In this document: in pieces, positions 1 through 12,602 of the stretch
How positions within the stretch are numbered: position 1 is the first letter of the stretch
How the letters are laid out: every line of letters begins with the position of its first letter
Origin: Margaritifera margaritifera
Taxonomy: Eukaryota > Mollusca > Bivalvia > Unionida > Margaritiferidae
Length of the DNA: 64,000 nt
Reading direction: 5' to 3'
NCBI GenBank assembly: GCA_029931535.1
Contig: JAQPZY010001549.1
Span: 1,532,501 to 1,596,500, forward strand
Translations under genes and position numbers: made by a program
Notes under the pieces: generated by a model
Seen by the model: only the letters and a program-made list of their open reading frames with translations
The model's database searches: none
What the model was told of the DNA's origin: nothing

Positions 1-114
1 ATGACACATTTCTATACATATATGCCTACATACATACATGCTTGCATTACCATTCCCCATCCGGCCTGCATGTTTCTCAAACAAAGACCTGTATGCATCG
101 GCTTTGAGAAAGTG

Positions 115-115
115 T

Positions 116-210
<95 letters not shown>
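115..210. repeat. (GT)n-(GA)n compound microsatellite
   Basis: A GT run is followed directly by a GA run. The same block, with the same flanks (a cattaccattcc motif upstream and a ggtacggatgg motif downstream), recurs at 10560-10690 and 26885-27060, marking the start of each duplicated unit. Reading frames across it are low-complexity artefacts. Confidence 0.95.
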
Positions 211-213
<3 letters not shown>

Positions 214-2021
214 CCCGCCGAATTATATTTGACCATTTATTATTATAAAAAAATAATAATAAAAAAATAACTAGTTATAAACTTTGTAGTCAGTGAGACC
301 TGATTATAATACTGTAAATAGGTACGGATGGTAATTTATTAGGAACGTTGGTTTTATTACTTTTTGACAGCCTCAATAAGTAAGTAATACATAGCTAGTA
401 GAGTAGGTAATACGCACATACTGTATTAAATCAATGGAACGGCCATTTGTCAGTCATCAATATGTAAATTCATGATTGTTAACAATAATTGGTTTCGTTG
501 CGGCTCTGACGCCTTTGCGTAAACTTCATTCTCCTTCTCCATTTTATTATCTGTTACCAAAAGTGCATGGTTAAAACGTAGTGTTTGATTAAGACATATC
601 GTTACGACAATGATGTCTACATAGTTAGGTGGACACTTCTGGAATACTCATCCACATTTGTCTAGACACCTGAAAGGAATTTTCTCCACAACGCTTGCAA
701 GCTTTCTGCCTTTCCCCGGCTCTTCGTTAACACTGGTCAAATCAGTAACCAATTAGACGTTATAATTTTGAGTTGCGTTTGATTTTAAGTGTGACAATGG
801 CCTAGTAGCCCTGTATCCTGATACTCATTTTTAGAGGCTTTATAGATCGCGCTTGAAAAGTATGCACACTTGCCAAGCAGCCATCCACTCCTCATTGATC
901 CAAGCAGTACATAGGACGCTCATGTTCGGCATGTATGACTCGTGCGTTTTACTCGGCAGTTTCGCTACAACGTTAATAAGCCTCACAGACCACCAGCGAA
1001 AATAGTGTATCGTACCTTGTTTGTGAAATGTACCATGGCCTGATATTATTTGGTACTTTTTTTAGGGATAAGAGTTTCGTCAATCACACCAATGACATTA
1101 GATAAACCCAGTCAGACTGGAGAAACACCCCTATTCATATCGAGTATCATTTGGCTTAGTTGGAAATTTCATGTAAAGTCTTACACGATTGCTGTTGAAA
1201 CGATTGCAGTGTATCTCGGCACTAAAAATTTCATAACCTATGCAGATTCCGAACCTCGCGCTTATTATCTGCATCCGCATCCGTTCCCTCCGCCTGGTGT
1301 CAGGGATATCTATTCCCGTCATTAGTAATACAACTGGGATAATTACATAACTCATACTAGTCTGTTTCTGGAAATATGGAGCTACAGAATCAATACGTCC
1401 TATGAAAAAGTATCTATTTAGACCATATTTATAAAGCACGTATAACCAGCCTCTGCAACGAACATCGTGACATGACAGATAATCTTTTGAGCCAATGTAA
1501 AAAAAAATGAATATGTCGTCTGCATATGATAACAGAAACAAAACGTTGATAAGGGTGCCAATACCTTTTGACTTTTTTTGCATTACAAATAAATGGACGT
1601 GAGAATTTATCAGTGTCCTTTAGGAATGGCTTTAAAATGTATATTGACCTAATTTCATTTACAATAAATAATTTTGCCCCGTTTTGTTTTTTCAATTAAC
1701 ACGACCATTGAGTTTCTCACAAAAAAACCGAATGTGTAACTAAAATCAAGTCAGGCACAATAGTTTCAATCGACTGTATATACAAATATGTATAACAGTC
1801 TGCAAAAGAAAACTATTATCTATATTTCTTGTACCAAATCATAACTCGGCTCATTAAATCTGACCATAGTACTTGTTAGCCCATAAATTAATCTTTTAAT
1901 AGAAAATTTTATGGAATAATTTTCAGAGTGCTGAGAAGATTTATACTTCTGTAATTATTGATGTTATCAACATCATCTTTGTTGATAGTGGGATAAGAAA
2001 ACCTGGGAAATTACAATATTG
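211..2021. other. unit 1 non-coding flank, no gene seen
   Basis: I see no supportable gene here. It includes a short stretch of the AGTAGGTAATACGCACAT minisatellite (about 375-425) and sequence that aligns by eye with unit 2 (11700-12700) and unit 3 (27840-28860). Apparent reading frames at 1050-1583 lack domains, are not kept open in the paralogous copies and look like chance. Confidence 0.6.
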
Positions 2022-2724
2022 TGTTATGACTCTATGGCCTAAAAATATGTAACAGAAAGAAAGTGAAAACAACAAAATCAAGTAAAATCCACAACCAATT
2101 TATTTCTAGACAATTAAAGTGAAAATTCAAAAGACACTTACAATATTGTGAATTAAAATCCAAATAATCCCAAGTGTCCTAATCACAAGTCCAAAAATAT
2201 AGAATGTTCCAAATGAATTCTAGTAGCCTTGAATGTCATGATGTGCCAGTAGTATTGAATGTCCTGATACGCCTGAATGATGTAATCTAGAATATCTTTA
2301 AATGAATTCAGAAATATCCCAAAGTCATGTATCAATCCAAAATGAGAATGAGCACTTTAGTAATTTCAATGAATATTTTAAATAAATAATTCCTCTCTCT
2401 GAATTTGCTCTGATTTTCACAACACAACTATAAACATCTGATTATTAAACCAAATTCCTTAAAGACTGATAGTTAGCTTAGGAATGAAATACTGCTTACC
2501 AAACTTCCTATAAATAAATACATGTCATATTTGACAGAATTTTCCTGAAAATCATATGCCTACATGACAAAAATCAGTAATTCTGGTGGAAAAAAACAAT
2601 CTAATTGTAAACATAAAGAACACTGACCTCAGCTTCTAAGTACACAACTTGTTTGCATCCTATAATCAAGGACAAAGTTAAATATGTAGGACAAAAGTTA
2701 AATATGTAAACATTATACATAGCA
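2022..2724 (-). mobile_element. solo LTR of a Gmr1-like Ty3/gypsy element
   Basis: On the minus strand this 703-bp block aligns over its length with the 3' LTR at 33300-34002, which is also 703 bp. Read on the plus strand it starts TGTTATGACTCTA, the reverse complement of the other LTR's end, and it ends near ...CATAGCA. It is flanked by a 4-bp direct repeat ATTG (2018-2021 and 2725-2728). Unit 3 has the uninterrupted target at about 28870-28885 with one ATTG, so the insertion into unit 1 came after the units separated. No internal region remains, as expected after LTR-LTR recombination. Confidence 0.9.
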
Positions 2725-3411
2725 ATTGTAAATCTGAGCGCCCCACATCCATTGAAAGTCCATCTCAGAAGAAACACGAAATCTTTCAATTCGTCCCCAC
2801 ATCAGCTGTGCCCTGGTTATCTGGGGACTTGAGACCATTATATAATTAGGTAAGAGGTTGAGTGTGACAGGGTCCGTCATTGAAATTAAGCTATAATTTA
2901 CTTGCACAATTACAGTCATAAACTCCTCAACAGAAACTCAACTTTCCAGTCCAACTAAAATTTAAATTGCACTAAGCATACGTGCAATTGTTTCATTTTA
3001 CTTGACCCAGTGTGCTCTGCCTGTATTCAACGGTCAATACATGAACTGGTTAAAAAAAAAAAACGAAAAAAAAAAAAAAAAAAAAATAGTTTTTAAACCC
3101 CAACTTAGGTTTAATGTACAAGATATGGTACGTTCAAAATCACATGTTACGTCATTTTAAGGTCAACAGCGGCACATGTCCCGATTCAACATATGATACC
3201 GTATTATTCCTCTTCTTGCTGCTATAATTGGCAGTTATATATAATACCGAATGCAATAAGCCATTTAATTTACAAGCGATACATGAATTTAAAATGTTTT
3301 ATTGTATAATGAGAAAATTGAGATCTTATCCATTGAAAAGTAATAGCAATAGTAGCTTGGAAAGATGACATGGAATAAGGTATCCGGATTATTGACTATC
3401 GACCGAAAGAC

Positions 3412-3412
<1 letters not shown>

Positions 3413-3459
<47 letters not shown>

Positions 3460-3580
3460 GTTTAACCGCACATCAGCACGTGATGTAATGGGAGTACAGT
3501 GTCTTATTCCGAGATACATCACCTCCGCCAGCCCTGGCTAGTATGGGTAGGGGCGAACATGGACCCCACTAATTGTAAGC
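3413..3580. mobile_element. SINE-like piece with GATT repeat and tRNA-like end
   Basis: A GATT repeat (3413-3457) is followed by GTGTTTAACCGCACATCAGC and, about 60 bp on, by CCGCCAGCCCTGGCTAGTATGG. In the unit 3 copy (29455-29577) the end reads, on the minus strand, GTGACTCAGTGCTTA...ATGTTCGAACCC, resembling Pol III A and B boxes. Elements with a TTGATTGATTG-GTGTTTAAC stretch are, to my knowledge, common in molluscan genomes. The family is not firmly identified. Confidence 0.55.
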
Positions 3581-4941
3581 AGATTTTGAACAAACAAATA
3601 TCAAACTTCACTAAAAGTTAAACAATTTGAATTTAAAAGTTGTGGACGTTGCATAAATCTTATGCTTAGATAACCTCCAGTAGATTTTGATAGTGCTTAA
3701 TTGTTTGTTTAAAAAATGAAAGTAGATGTAGTTTCATGTATGTGTCATCGAAATAACTCTTCGACACAAATATTGTTGCCTAGGATAACCACGAGACTTC
3801 ATACTTCCTGCTTCGTCTAAGATGCATTGTGTGATGTAGAGAGTTTTTACATCCATTCTATTAATGGTTTCACTAACAATGCTCATGTGACATGGTGAAT
3901 GCATTGTTTTGAGGGTCACTGCGTGATCATTCTCTTCTATAATAGTTTACTCAGTGAAGATTGAAATCATGTGGCTTTCATTTTCAGTTGATACGAGTTA
4001 TGCTACCATTTTGAATTTGTTTCTGTCTGTTTGCTCATTCATGCGTGAATTGGTGCTTATTCCGTCTGTATATCCGTACATCCATTCGTCACGAGAAGCT
4101 CATTACAACGATCTAGCAAAGAAAAACAACCAACAAAACTTGATGCAAACAATTGAACTGTAGTAGCTTTGTATGTATGATGAGATTTTTATGCTACAAG
4201 AGAACTTTTAAAATATTATTTACAAGAAACATTTGGAACTTTTTGATTGAGGTACATATTTTATAAACAAAAATCTAGTTATTCATAATATTAGTCTTAA
4301 TCGATACTTTCATCAAATTTTTAATGACCATCCACAGCTAGTAGAAGAAAATAACACTATTTTAAATAAATATCACTCCTAGAAGTCATCGATTAAAGTA
4401 TCATACGTTGCCCCATGGAGCAGGTTTTAAATTTAGTACCTTATGTAACATATAAGTGTAGATAACATGAAACATTAAGTGCGAGCAGAGAGTACTGGCT
4501 ACAGTGTATATTTATTAAAGACAGAGTATAGAAAACATATTTGTATGAAATTACCGTGTCTTAGAATTGATAGATTAGGGTATCAAACGAACTTTGCCCA
4601 ACACAATGATTACATGAATCAATATACATACATCTGTTTCAGCAGGAATATTGATTTAAGTAATTGATTGATTGATCCATTTGTGAAAAAATCGTAACTG
4701 ATAACATTGAGCAAATCATCTAATTGCTTCAGCAGCATGTAACATCGAGAAATATAGACCGAAATCACCTGGTTTGCATGAGTTTTTTCGACAGAATTAC
4801 GTCTGAAAATCTTGAATGAGAGTAAAAGCGACAGTGTTAATATTACATGTTGTTAATTTATCCGTTTCAGCATGTAACTTACATTTTCACATTTTATTGT
4901 TGCAACCAAGTCCTATAATTGCTTTGTGTATGGAAACATTC

Positions 4942-4948
<7 letters not shown>

Positions 4949-4995
<47 letters not shown>
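4949..4995. repeat. (CT)n microsatellite
   Basis: Uninterrupted CT dinucleotide run. Confidence 0.95.
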
Positions 4996-4999
<4 letters not shown>

Positions 5000-5544
5000 A
5001 ATGACTTATCTCACAAAATGATATATACAAATTCCTCTAATGCGGGAAAAGATAGCAATTTTTATATGTGAGAGATTCCCAGCACGAGTTAAGGTCCCTT
5101 TTAGAATTTGATTTGATGAAGCATATATGGTCTGGTTCTCTAATTTTCTTCCTACATCACAATATACCGTAAAGAGAGACTTAACCATGTCCTTTTATTT
5201 CAGATTACTGAACTATCGTCTCTTGCCCTCAACTTCTTTGTCATCACTCTTCCTGTAGCCGACTTCGCCTCCATTCCGGATAAAACATTCTGCTTATCAC
5301 TACATCGAAGAATGTCGTATGTCGTATGTTAGTGCACCAATGCGTGTTGTTTCTCTCTCTATCTCTCTTTCTCTCCCACGAACGAACGAACGAATCATCT
5401 GTCGTAGTTCGTTTTACCCTTAGACAGTGAATCATGTATGATCATATATGCCAGACTAGAGATTCTTGACGGCAATATAACAGAACAGACAGCTTCGTGA
5501 GATTTTGAATACCTTCTTACCGTTGAGATTTGGGGAGCCACATC

Positions 5545-5616
5545 TGAGTCTAAAAACTATATATTGTTCCCAATATATGTGTTTTCTCATGCTGTTTGGA
5601 ATAGGCCATACAAAAA
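5545..5616 (+). pseudogene. decayed signal-peptide exon, unit 1 Ig-like gene
   Basis: This segment aligns with the signal-peptide exon of the intact unit 2 gene (14995-15055) together with its upstream context (GGAGCCACATCTGAGT). The start ATG context of unit 2 is replaced here by AACTATATATTG, so no initiation codon is left. The 3' end reads CATACAAAAAGTGAGT and would still offer a GT donor. No complete downstream gene remains, so this is the 5' end of a dead copy. Confidence 0.7.
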
Positions 5617-5857
5617 GTGAGTTAAAAAAAGGATCCATTGGGATGTTTCGAATGTAGTTTACAAAACATTATGGAATTCATAGTTAATTGAGAAGACTTT
5701 GCTGTAACTGATGAACTTTTGATTTTGCTGTTAAAGAAATCTATTTCTTGTTGGGATCTGATTGGCTAATTGGTCTTGGTAATTATCTGACACAGGTCAT
5801 AGTACAGTATAAAGTATCTATAATAATAGATTTGCAAAGTGATGTACGATCCATTGG

Positions 5858-8562
5858 TGATAGTAGTAGATAAATACGGTACATTCCAGGCCACCTATCC
5901 TGTTATTTCCACTTTAAACGATTTTAACCAGAATTAATATTTCTTTTTTAAACACTGGTATATAGGTAAGAGTTACAATGACTTTCATTTTTCTAGGCTA
6001 CCAATAGGTGAGCAGCAACATTTTTAACTTTTGAAAAAACTCTAGACCGCTAGCATTGTTACTTTCCACCATTAAAAAAATATTAAATGTGGATGGTATA
6101 TTAAATATATAAAAAATATATTAAAAATATTAAATGTGGACTAGTGTTACTATTTAAATGTTTCAAAAACCTCGAGGCTACCTACATGTGAGTATTTACC
6201 ATTTTTAATTTTCCAAGAAATACTAGGCGACTGACAGACTGGTATATGGGTACGAGTACTACCATCCGCATTTCAAAATACCCTAGGCCACTAATTTGAA
6301 AATATTTCAAAAACCTCTAAGCCAGTATTTTAAACTTTAAAAAGAAAACAAAAACATAAACAAACCCCCTCACTAAGCCACCATATTCAAATAAAAAGAT
6401 AAAAGTTAGAGAGCAAGGCGTACAAGTTCTTGCAAAAATTGTAGAGATTAGTGATTAGAAGGTTAATTTGGCAATGACGAGCCCTGGAGTCTCACAAAAG
6501 TCACCAATTAATCTATTAATCGAACCAAAACTTTAAAATCATTTAAAAAATGTTAATATAAACATCCGAGATAGAGAGAGAGAGATAAAAAAGTATTTTA
6601 AAGATTAAAGAAATGAGAAATTACTAGGTTAAACTGAAGTAATGTGCCTCAAGGCCCAATAACAGAAGTCATACATGATTTAGTAAATCAAATAATTAAT
6701 TAATTTCACTTAAAAAATAAATCTGAAATAAAATAAATCAAATAAATGGACATCATATAGGGAGCTTGACCACTTCCCTTTTTCTAACTACTCTATTTCC
6801 AGCTGCCATAATTTGCAACATCAATTTGTTACACTGGTACATCGAGTTCAAACGAAATAGTACACAATTTAAAAACAAAAAATGTAGAAACAGCGTACCC
6901 GAAAACGTCTATTATCATACAATATAGAAAATACAAAGAAAACAATATTTAATAAACGGGAGATGGAAACCTATTTAATAAAACAAGAACAAATTACTAC
7001 AGAAAATGACGACATTAAATATTCCGTTGGCTATATGTAGTAGATAACAGTAATAGTGTTGGAATAAATTATCTATCCTAGTGGATAAGCGACTGCAGAT
7101 TTAAAATATAAACAAAATTATCTGCCAGTTAACATCTTCAAATAATAATAAACAAATTGGCAGCCATATTTTGGACCTAATTGACAGTTCAGATAAAAAA
7201 GTCTAGCAGCAACATTCGCAAATCCTACAGTTCGAGAGTATTTTATTACCAGATTGGCAGGAACTTTAACAACTTACTTGCTAGCAATAGATTTTACCCC
7301 CCCCCCAAAAAAAAAACAAAAAAAAAAAAAAAAAAAAAAAAAACGCAGAAATTATAGACGATCGAATATTTCATAGAGTTAGTTTCGAGGAAAAGTGGCT
7401 CAGACTTACTAAACCAGTAGCAAACTCTTGTTAAAATAAAACCAAAATAATTATGCATTTTTGGATATTGGTCTAACTCGCAGGGTTCTAATGTTACAGG
7501 AATAGAATATAAACTTCCTCAAGAAGGCAATGAAGAAAGAATGCCACAGTTCTGCTTAACTGCCTTCTCTATTAATGCTTATCTGCCTTCTCTATTAATG
7601 CCTCACCAATAAACTATATAGAATTTACAGGACAGGACGAAGGAAAAGAAAAAATCTATATTAAAAAGTATTTAGAAAAATTAGTAATACCTACGTTCCA
7701 AGAAAGGGATCTATACTTTTCATACGCAAGGAAAATCTGAAGGAGTATGGACTAAAATAATCAGCATTTACTAAGTTACAGGATAAAAATAGTATGCCAA
7801 TATAGGAACTTGTCTAGATACAGCACAAAAGACAAGATATAGCACAAATATAATCCGAGTATAAATGCAGAGAATTTAAAGAGGATTATTGTGATAGTAT
7901 TTAGAATAACACTAGATTATTATAGCCATACAAAACAAAAAACATTAATAATTTGGAATAATAAAGTTAAGGAAATAATTATCGGTTTTTTAGAAAAGCA
8001 TTGACTAAAATGGAGGAAGACGCAAAAGTATAAAATTATAGCATTTTGTGTAGGAAATACTAAATTTGGAGAATTTTTATGCTCTGTAACACACAATGGT
8101 TATGTATACTTTACAGATAGTAAACTAAAATATTTCTATTAATGGTTACAAAAAAATTAAAAAAATTAAATCTGTTGTAAATGCAAAATTAAAAACCAGA
8201 TATTATCTACAAAGTGAGCATAAATATTTAAATCTACTCATTCTATTCCAGTGGATACTGTTTTGTAAATATGGTAAGCCAGGAAATAAATATAAATGCA
8301 AACTTAAAAGCACTAGATATTCCAGAAACAGTAGAACAACATGAAATAGTAGAAAGGATTGTACTTTTAAGACAAATATCAAATAGATTTAAAACAACCG
8401 ATTGTAAATAATTACAAGAACTAAAGGAAGGAGACGAATATATAGTGCAAGGACTTAGAGAAATAGAATACAGTGGTAAGACTAGATATATTATGGAGCT
8501 ACAGATTTACAGGGGTATTATATATCTAATTATTACTTCGAACTGTTTTATATATTAATATC
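5858..8562. mobile_element. AT-rich TIR element, unit 1 copy, right end missing
   Basis: The left boundary is placed by comparison with unit 2, where the uninterrupted sequence runs from 15400 to 15450. The first ~400 bp (GATAGTAGTAGATAAATACG, then CCACCTATCCTG...) pair as an inverted repeat with 38950-39255 in unit 3. Inside, blocks at 6360-6800, 7000-7300, 7440-8100 and 8270-8510 align with unit 3 (34260-37460) and contain the same decayed coding segments. At about 8560 the sequence changes abruptly to Ig-gene intron (compare 17005 and 41350), so the right TIR and about 2 kb are deleted. No known transposase or polymerase motif is visible. Confidence 0.75.
8270..8535 (+). pseudogene. decayed small ORF of the AT-rich element (unit 1)
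   Basis: An open stretch containing LDIPETVEQHEIVER, a stop at about 8408, and then LQELKEGDEYIVQGLREI in the same frame. The unit 3 counterpart (37190-37420) shows LDIPEIVEKHEIIER and LQEIKDGYENIIQELREI. Substitutions in the two copies keep the amino-acid character, so I infer a protein-coding ancestor. The second half has the look of a small OB-fold-like or DNA-binding protein, but I recognise no family. Confidence 0.45.
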
Positions 8563-8869
8563 AGGATTGGAGGATTTTGTTTTGGAAAAGGACCTAGATG
8601 AGTTATTTAACTCGTGTCGAATCTCATTTTATTTATTCAAATTACAATAAAATATGGTTAAAAGCAACCACATTATGCGTATGGCAATACACCCATTCAG
8701 CACAACAGGGGAAAGATAAGATTCAGAAGAAACATAATGTAAAAAAAAGCGGAAAGGTACGTAAATTAAAACTTATTTTAATGGTTCAGACATTTATTGC
8801 TATGGAAACAAGAATTGGAACGCAGAAATATTTTTCTTGTTATGACATAATTTTATATTCTTGAAGTGC

Positions 8870-8965
8870 CATAGTAAGACATGGGCAAGTATGTTGCCTA
8901 GGATGCCTAGTATGACAATTGTTTCATTTTAGATTCAATATTTGTCTATATTCAATGTAAAGTTT
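8870..8965 (+). pseudogene. partial Ig-like exon 2 remnant (unit 1)
   Basis: The last third of the second Ig-like exon is recognisable by comparison with 17520-17600: GTATGTTGCCTAGGATG... followed by ATTCAATATTTGTCTATATTCAA. It is truncated, interrupted and lacks a usable donor. The same partial piece occurs in unit 3 at 41640-41840, so a tandem partial copy existed before the two units separated. Confidence 0.6.
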
Positions 8966-9158
8966 TCTTGCTATCATGACCCATGGGTCACTGTTAGATT
9001 GTTGCGGTTTAGTACTGGGAGATTTGAATATGCAGTGGAAAGCTTAGGGATTTGCTATGGCGATCTATTGAATTTGCTCTAGTTAACAAATTCATATAAG
9101 TTCAGATATATATTCTTCTTATGTTATCATTATAGTTTATTAATTTTCTGGGCCGCAG

Positions 9159-9448
9159 CTTTATTGGACAAGACAGAGGACAGACTGATACCTCAGTTCA
9201 TGTGTAATAAAACGAACATATCTTCGACATCTTGACATAAAATATCTAAAACAAACTTTTCTGTTGTAATCCATAATGTGACGCAAGGGGACTGTACAGA
9301 GTTTTGATACCAGTATACCAGGATCAAATACGAAGCTGTGAATTGAGTGGAAACAGTTTCTCTTTCACATTGGTGAAAATAATATAGTTAGACAAGGGCA
9401 TGTATGACACTGGGTTTAATTTGGATACGATCCTGGTCGACGTTGAAG
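9159..9448 (+). pseudogene. Ig-like exon 2 pseudo-exon (unit 1)
   Basis: The segment is flanked by a plausible acceptor (GGCCGCAG, AG at 9157-9158) and donor (AAGGTAAATG). It aligns with exon 3 of the intact unit 2 gene and keeps the marker PQFMCNKTNISS (unit 2: LPFMCNKTNISS). At least three in-frame stops interrupt it (after NISSTS, within the TEF region, and after the region matching ESC). It is clearly not functional. Confidence 0.75.
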
Positions 9449-9718
9449 GTAAATGTTGAGGCTAAATTACTTTTTTGTTTGATTATTCATTGTTACTTTC
9501 TGTAAGTTCCATTTCAGAGCGTAAGAATGTATACCGAAGAGAATTTAATATATTTTAAATATATTATTACTCTTTGTGTGCCCAAAATGAGCGTCGACCA
9601 GTACAGAATGTATCGGTAACATTTTTTTGGAGTAACGAAATGGGGTACGGTGCAGTCATTGACCACACATATAGTAAAAGATCAAATTCTGTTTTTGGTG
9701 ATTCTTTTTAAATTTAGG

Positions 9719-9891
9719 CAATGTTACAGAAATATGGACAGAACATCTGTATCGAACGCATAACAACCATGTGTGATTAAAGGAGAATGTAATAAAAAAG
9801 AAATTATCAGAAGATATGAATGTTGATTTTATGCTAATCCGTGATGTAATGGATTTTCCAAGAGAAACAAATATGATAATTCGCTACGGTG
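9719..9891 (+). pseudogene. third extracellular exon remnant of unit 1 Ig-like gene
   Basis: The segment lies between an acceptor (TTTTTAAATTTAG) and a donor (CGCTACGGTGAGT). In phase 1 it reads NVTEIWTEHLYRTHNNHV, then a TGA, then about 37 further codons open to the donor. The phase-1/phase-1 arrangement matches the other exons of this family. Unit 2 shows no counterpart before its coiled-coil exon. It may be part of a third Ig-like or membrane-proximal region. The single stop makes it a pseudo-exon in this copy. Confidence 0.5.
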
Positions 9892-10017
9892 AGTTTTCAA
9901 TTTTTTTTGTTTCTCTCCAGCTACAGTGACATAAATAAACTTAAAGTCTTGACTAGATGTTGTATAAAAGTTCTAAATTTTTTTTTTTTACCTGTTTACT
10001 TATTATTGTTCTTTTAG

Positions 10018-10140
10018 CCGATTTAAGCTTCATTCAAGCAGCATCCTTTCTTGCCGTAGTGTCGTTCATTTAATCTCTATTGAACTTATTCTATATTTTA
10101 TTGCGCGTTTATAAAAAGGGATTACACATCAATAAATCAC
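10018..10140 (+). pseudogene. probable transmembrane exon remnant (unit 1 Ig-like gene)
   Basis: A strong polypyrimidine tract and acceptor (TTATTATTGTTCTTTTAG) precede a phase-1 frame reading ADLSFIQAASFLAVVSFI, then TAA, then SLLNLFYILLRVYKKG. Leaving the stop aside, the pattern is a hydrophobic membrane span followed by basic residues, that is, a type I stop-transfer signal. This suggests the ancestral family encoded membrane-anchored receptors. The stop kills this copy. Confidence 0.5.
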
Positions 10141-10384
10141 TTTGTGGTTACTTTCTTCATAATCATTACTATCCTTAACGAGCAGAGAGATATTATGGAA
10201 ATATTAATTTATTTATCTCCATCTGAAGTGGAACTATTTTTTGTGCTCATGTACACAAAATATAGCAAAAAATAAACAGGAAACAGCTGACATTGCCGTA
10301 AGATATTTATTACTCTTTAGATAACCAACACATTAGAGTATAAAATAAATTTGCTTCTTCTGAGTGATAACTGATGTATTGAAT

Positions 10385-10452
10385 GAAAAACTAGTATCTT
10401 TTTCCCACTAGATATTTCTGTTATTCACTCGGAACAAGTAAATATCCTTGAT
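10385..10452. repeat. foldback-like repeat, unit 2 start
   Basis: The sequence GAAAAACTAGTAT...CACTCGGAACAAGTAAATATCC aligns with 26681-26742, where the block forms an imperfect hairpin. It marks the common left edge of units 2 and 3. Confidence 0.55.
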
Positions 10453-10631
10453 ATCATTTTTCTTTGATCGAATCTCACATATTTCTACTAAATGTCTCTT
10501 ATTCTCTTGTTGTTTCTATTTCTCGACATGCGTGCATGCCATACATAATACTTACATTACCATTCCCCATCCGAATGGATATTTCTCAGACACATATATG
10601 CGTGTACTTTGAGACACATATATGCGTGTAC

Positions 10632-10635
<4 letters not shown>

Positions 10636-10687
<52 letters not shown>
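10636..10687. repeat. (GA)n microsatellite
   Basis: Uninterrupted GA dinucleotide run, homologous in position to the one at 153-210. Confidence 0.95.
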
Positions 10688-10689
<2 letters not shown>

Positions 10690-10779
10690 AATTATAATAC
10701 TCTCAATAGGTACGGATGGTAAATATTTCGGAATGGTGGTTTTGTTACTTGTTGACAGCCTTAATGAGTAGGTAATGCA

Positions 10780-11225
10780 CATGTAGATAGTACAGTAGGT
10801 AATACACACATAGAGAGTACAGTAGGTAATACACACATAGAAAGTACAGTAGGTAATACGCACATAGATAGTAGAGTTGGTAGTATGCACACAGTACAGT
10901 AGGTAATACGCACGTCTAATCGTAGATAGTACAGTAGGTAATACGCACGTAGATGGTACAAGGGGTAATACGCACATAGATAGTAGAGGTGGTAGTACGC
11001 ATATAGGTAGTACAGTATGTTATACGCACGTCTAATCGTAGATAGTACAGTAGGTGATACGCACGTAGATGGTACAAGAGGTAATACGCACATAGATAGT
11101 AGAGTTGGTAGTACGCACATAGTACAGTAGGTAATACGCACGTAGATAGTACAGTAAGTAATACGCACATGGATAGTACAGTAGGTAATACGTAAGTAAG
11201 TAGTACAGCAGGTCATACGTTCCAT
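10780..11225. repeat. minisatellite, AGTAGGTAATACGCACATAG-type unit
   Basis: A tandem array of about 27-30 bp units of the type AGTACAGTAGGTAATACGCA with variable spacing, about 15 units. A shorter array of the same unit lies at 27220-27420, and one or two units lie near 380-420. The long minus-strand frames rich in Tyr, Leu and Ile are artefacts of the array. Confidence 0.9.
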
Positions 11226-12350
11226 TCACACCTCTTTGTCTCGTATCGTCCGTCTGAGATCGTAATTTATTCTTGGTGCTTTGGATTTTCTTCAGCTTTG
11301 AAATGCCTTCTAGGCATCACATTTGGGTCATCTATAACCGCTAATATCATTTGTTTAAATACTGAATACAATCTGAAACATTTGTTGAAGATTTGAAATA
11401 AGGTTTCACTAAAATTAATAGAGTTTAAATGGAGTGGGTTAGGGAGGTGCAAAGAGACAAAACATTGGCGTTTGAAGTGAGGATAGATTTATAATGAAAT
11501 TGATTCATATGGTCTCTTAAAACTCCAGAGCTTCAATGCAAATCTGCGATAAGATGGTTTCATCCATTTCACTATCGAGGATATCATTTAATGTTCCATA
11601 TCTGAAACTCGGATATCGGAATAATTTCGCAAGTAGGATGGCTCTTTCGGAGGCAGGATGACTGTATTAAAGGAGTGGGGAGACCAGTTGGCAACCAATA
11701 ATATATAAATTTATAATTGTTAAAAATAATTGGTTTCCTTTTCCATTTTAGTAGAAGTACATGGTTAGACATGCTGCAGTTGATCAAGACATATCGTTAC
11801 CACAATGATGTCTACAAACTTACGTGGACGATATCACTCACTCACTTTTGTCTAGAAACCTGAGAGAAATCCTCCGAACATCGTTAATTCTCTCCACAAC
11901 GCTAGCAAGTGTTTTACCTTCCCCCAGCCCTTCATTGACAAACGTCAAATCACTGACCAATCAAACGTTAGAATCTTGAGTTAATGCCGACTTTAAGTGT
12001 GACAATGGCCAATGACGTTAGGAAAATTCAGTCAGACGGAAGAATCAGCGCTCTACATAACGAATGTTATTTGTTTTAGCTGGAAATTCCACAAAAAAGT
12101 CTTGTACGATTACCGATTGATGCGGAGACAGTCACAGTGCATATAGGCACTAAAGATTTCGATATGCCACGCAGTTTCTCAACCTCGCGTCGAAGTCCCT
12201 TCCCTCCGCTCCACCAGGTCTCAGAGAAATTTGTTACAGCTATTAGTAACACATCTGAGAAGATTACATGGCTCATACTCATCTAGTTCTGCAAATATGG
12301 GGTCGTATTCATTTAAACCATATTTATAAAGCATGTATTGACCATTCATA

Positions 12351-12432
<82 letters not shown>

Positions 12433-12568
12433 GACGTTGTGTAAATGATTTATACAATCAAGTGGATATAGACGATTCATGAAAGCCTGTTTTCTGCAGC
12501 GAGCATCTTGATAGGGAAAATAATCTTTTGAGCCAATCTAAAAGCTGAAAATGTCGTCGGTGTGTGAT

Positions 12569-12602
<34 letters not shown>

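Larger units (their letters stand above)
2725..5540. other. unit 1 non-coding region with microsatellites
   Basis: Non-coding sequence that aligns by eye with unit 3 (28880-30580) and in parts with unit 2 (13000-14950). It contains a poly-A tract near 3050-3086, a SINE-like piece at 3413-3580 and a CT microsatellite at 4949-4995. I find no exon in it. Confidence 0.6.

Noticed and set aside
1050..1695. Plus- and minus-strand frames of 88-150 codons
   Set aside because: The paralogous segments in units 2 and 3 do not keep these frames open, and no motif or splice signal supports them.
10780..11225. Regularly spaced repeats that could suggest a CRISPR array
   Set aside because: Units abut with variable short gaps and no unique spacers, and the genome is eukaryotic.
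10552..11229. Overlapping minus-strand frames of up to 154 codons rich in Tyr, Leu, Ile, Thr and Cys
   Set aside because: They are read-through of the AGTAGGTAATACGCAC minisatellite in all frames, with no domain and no splice context.
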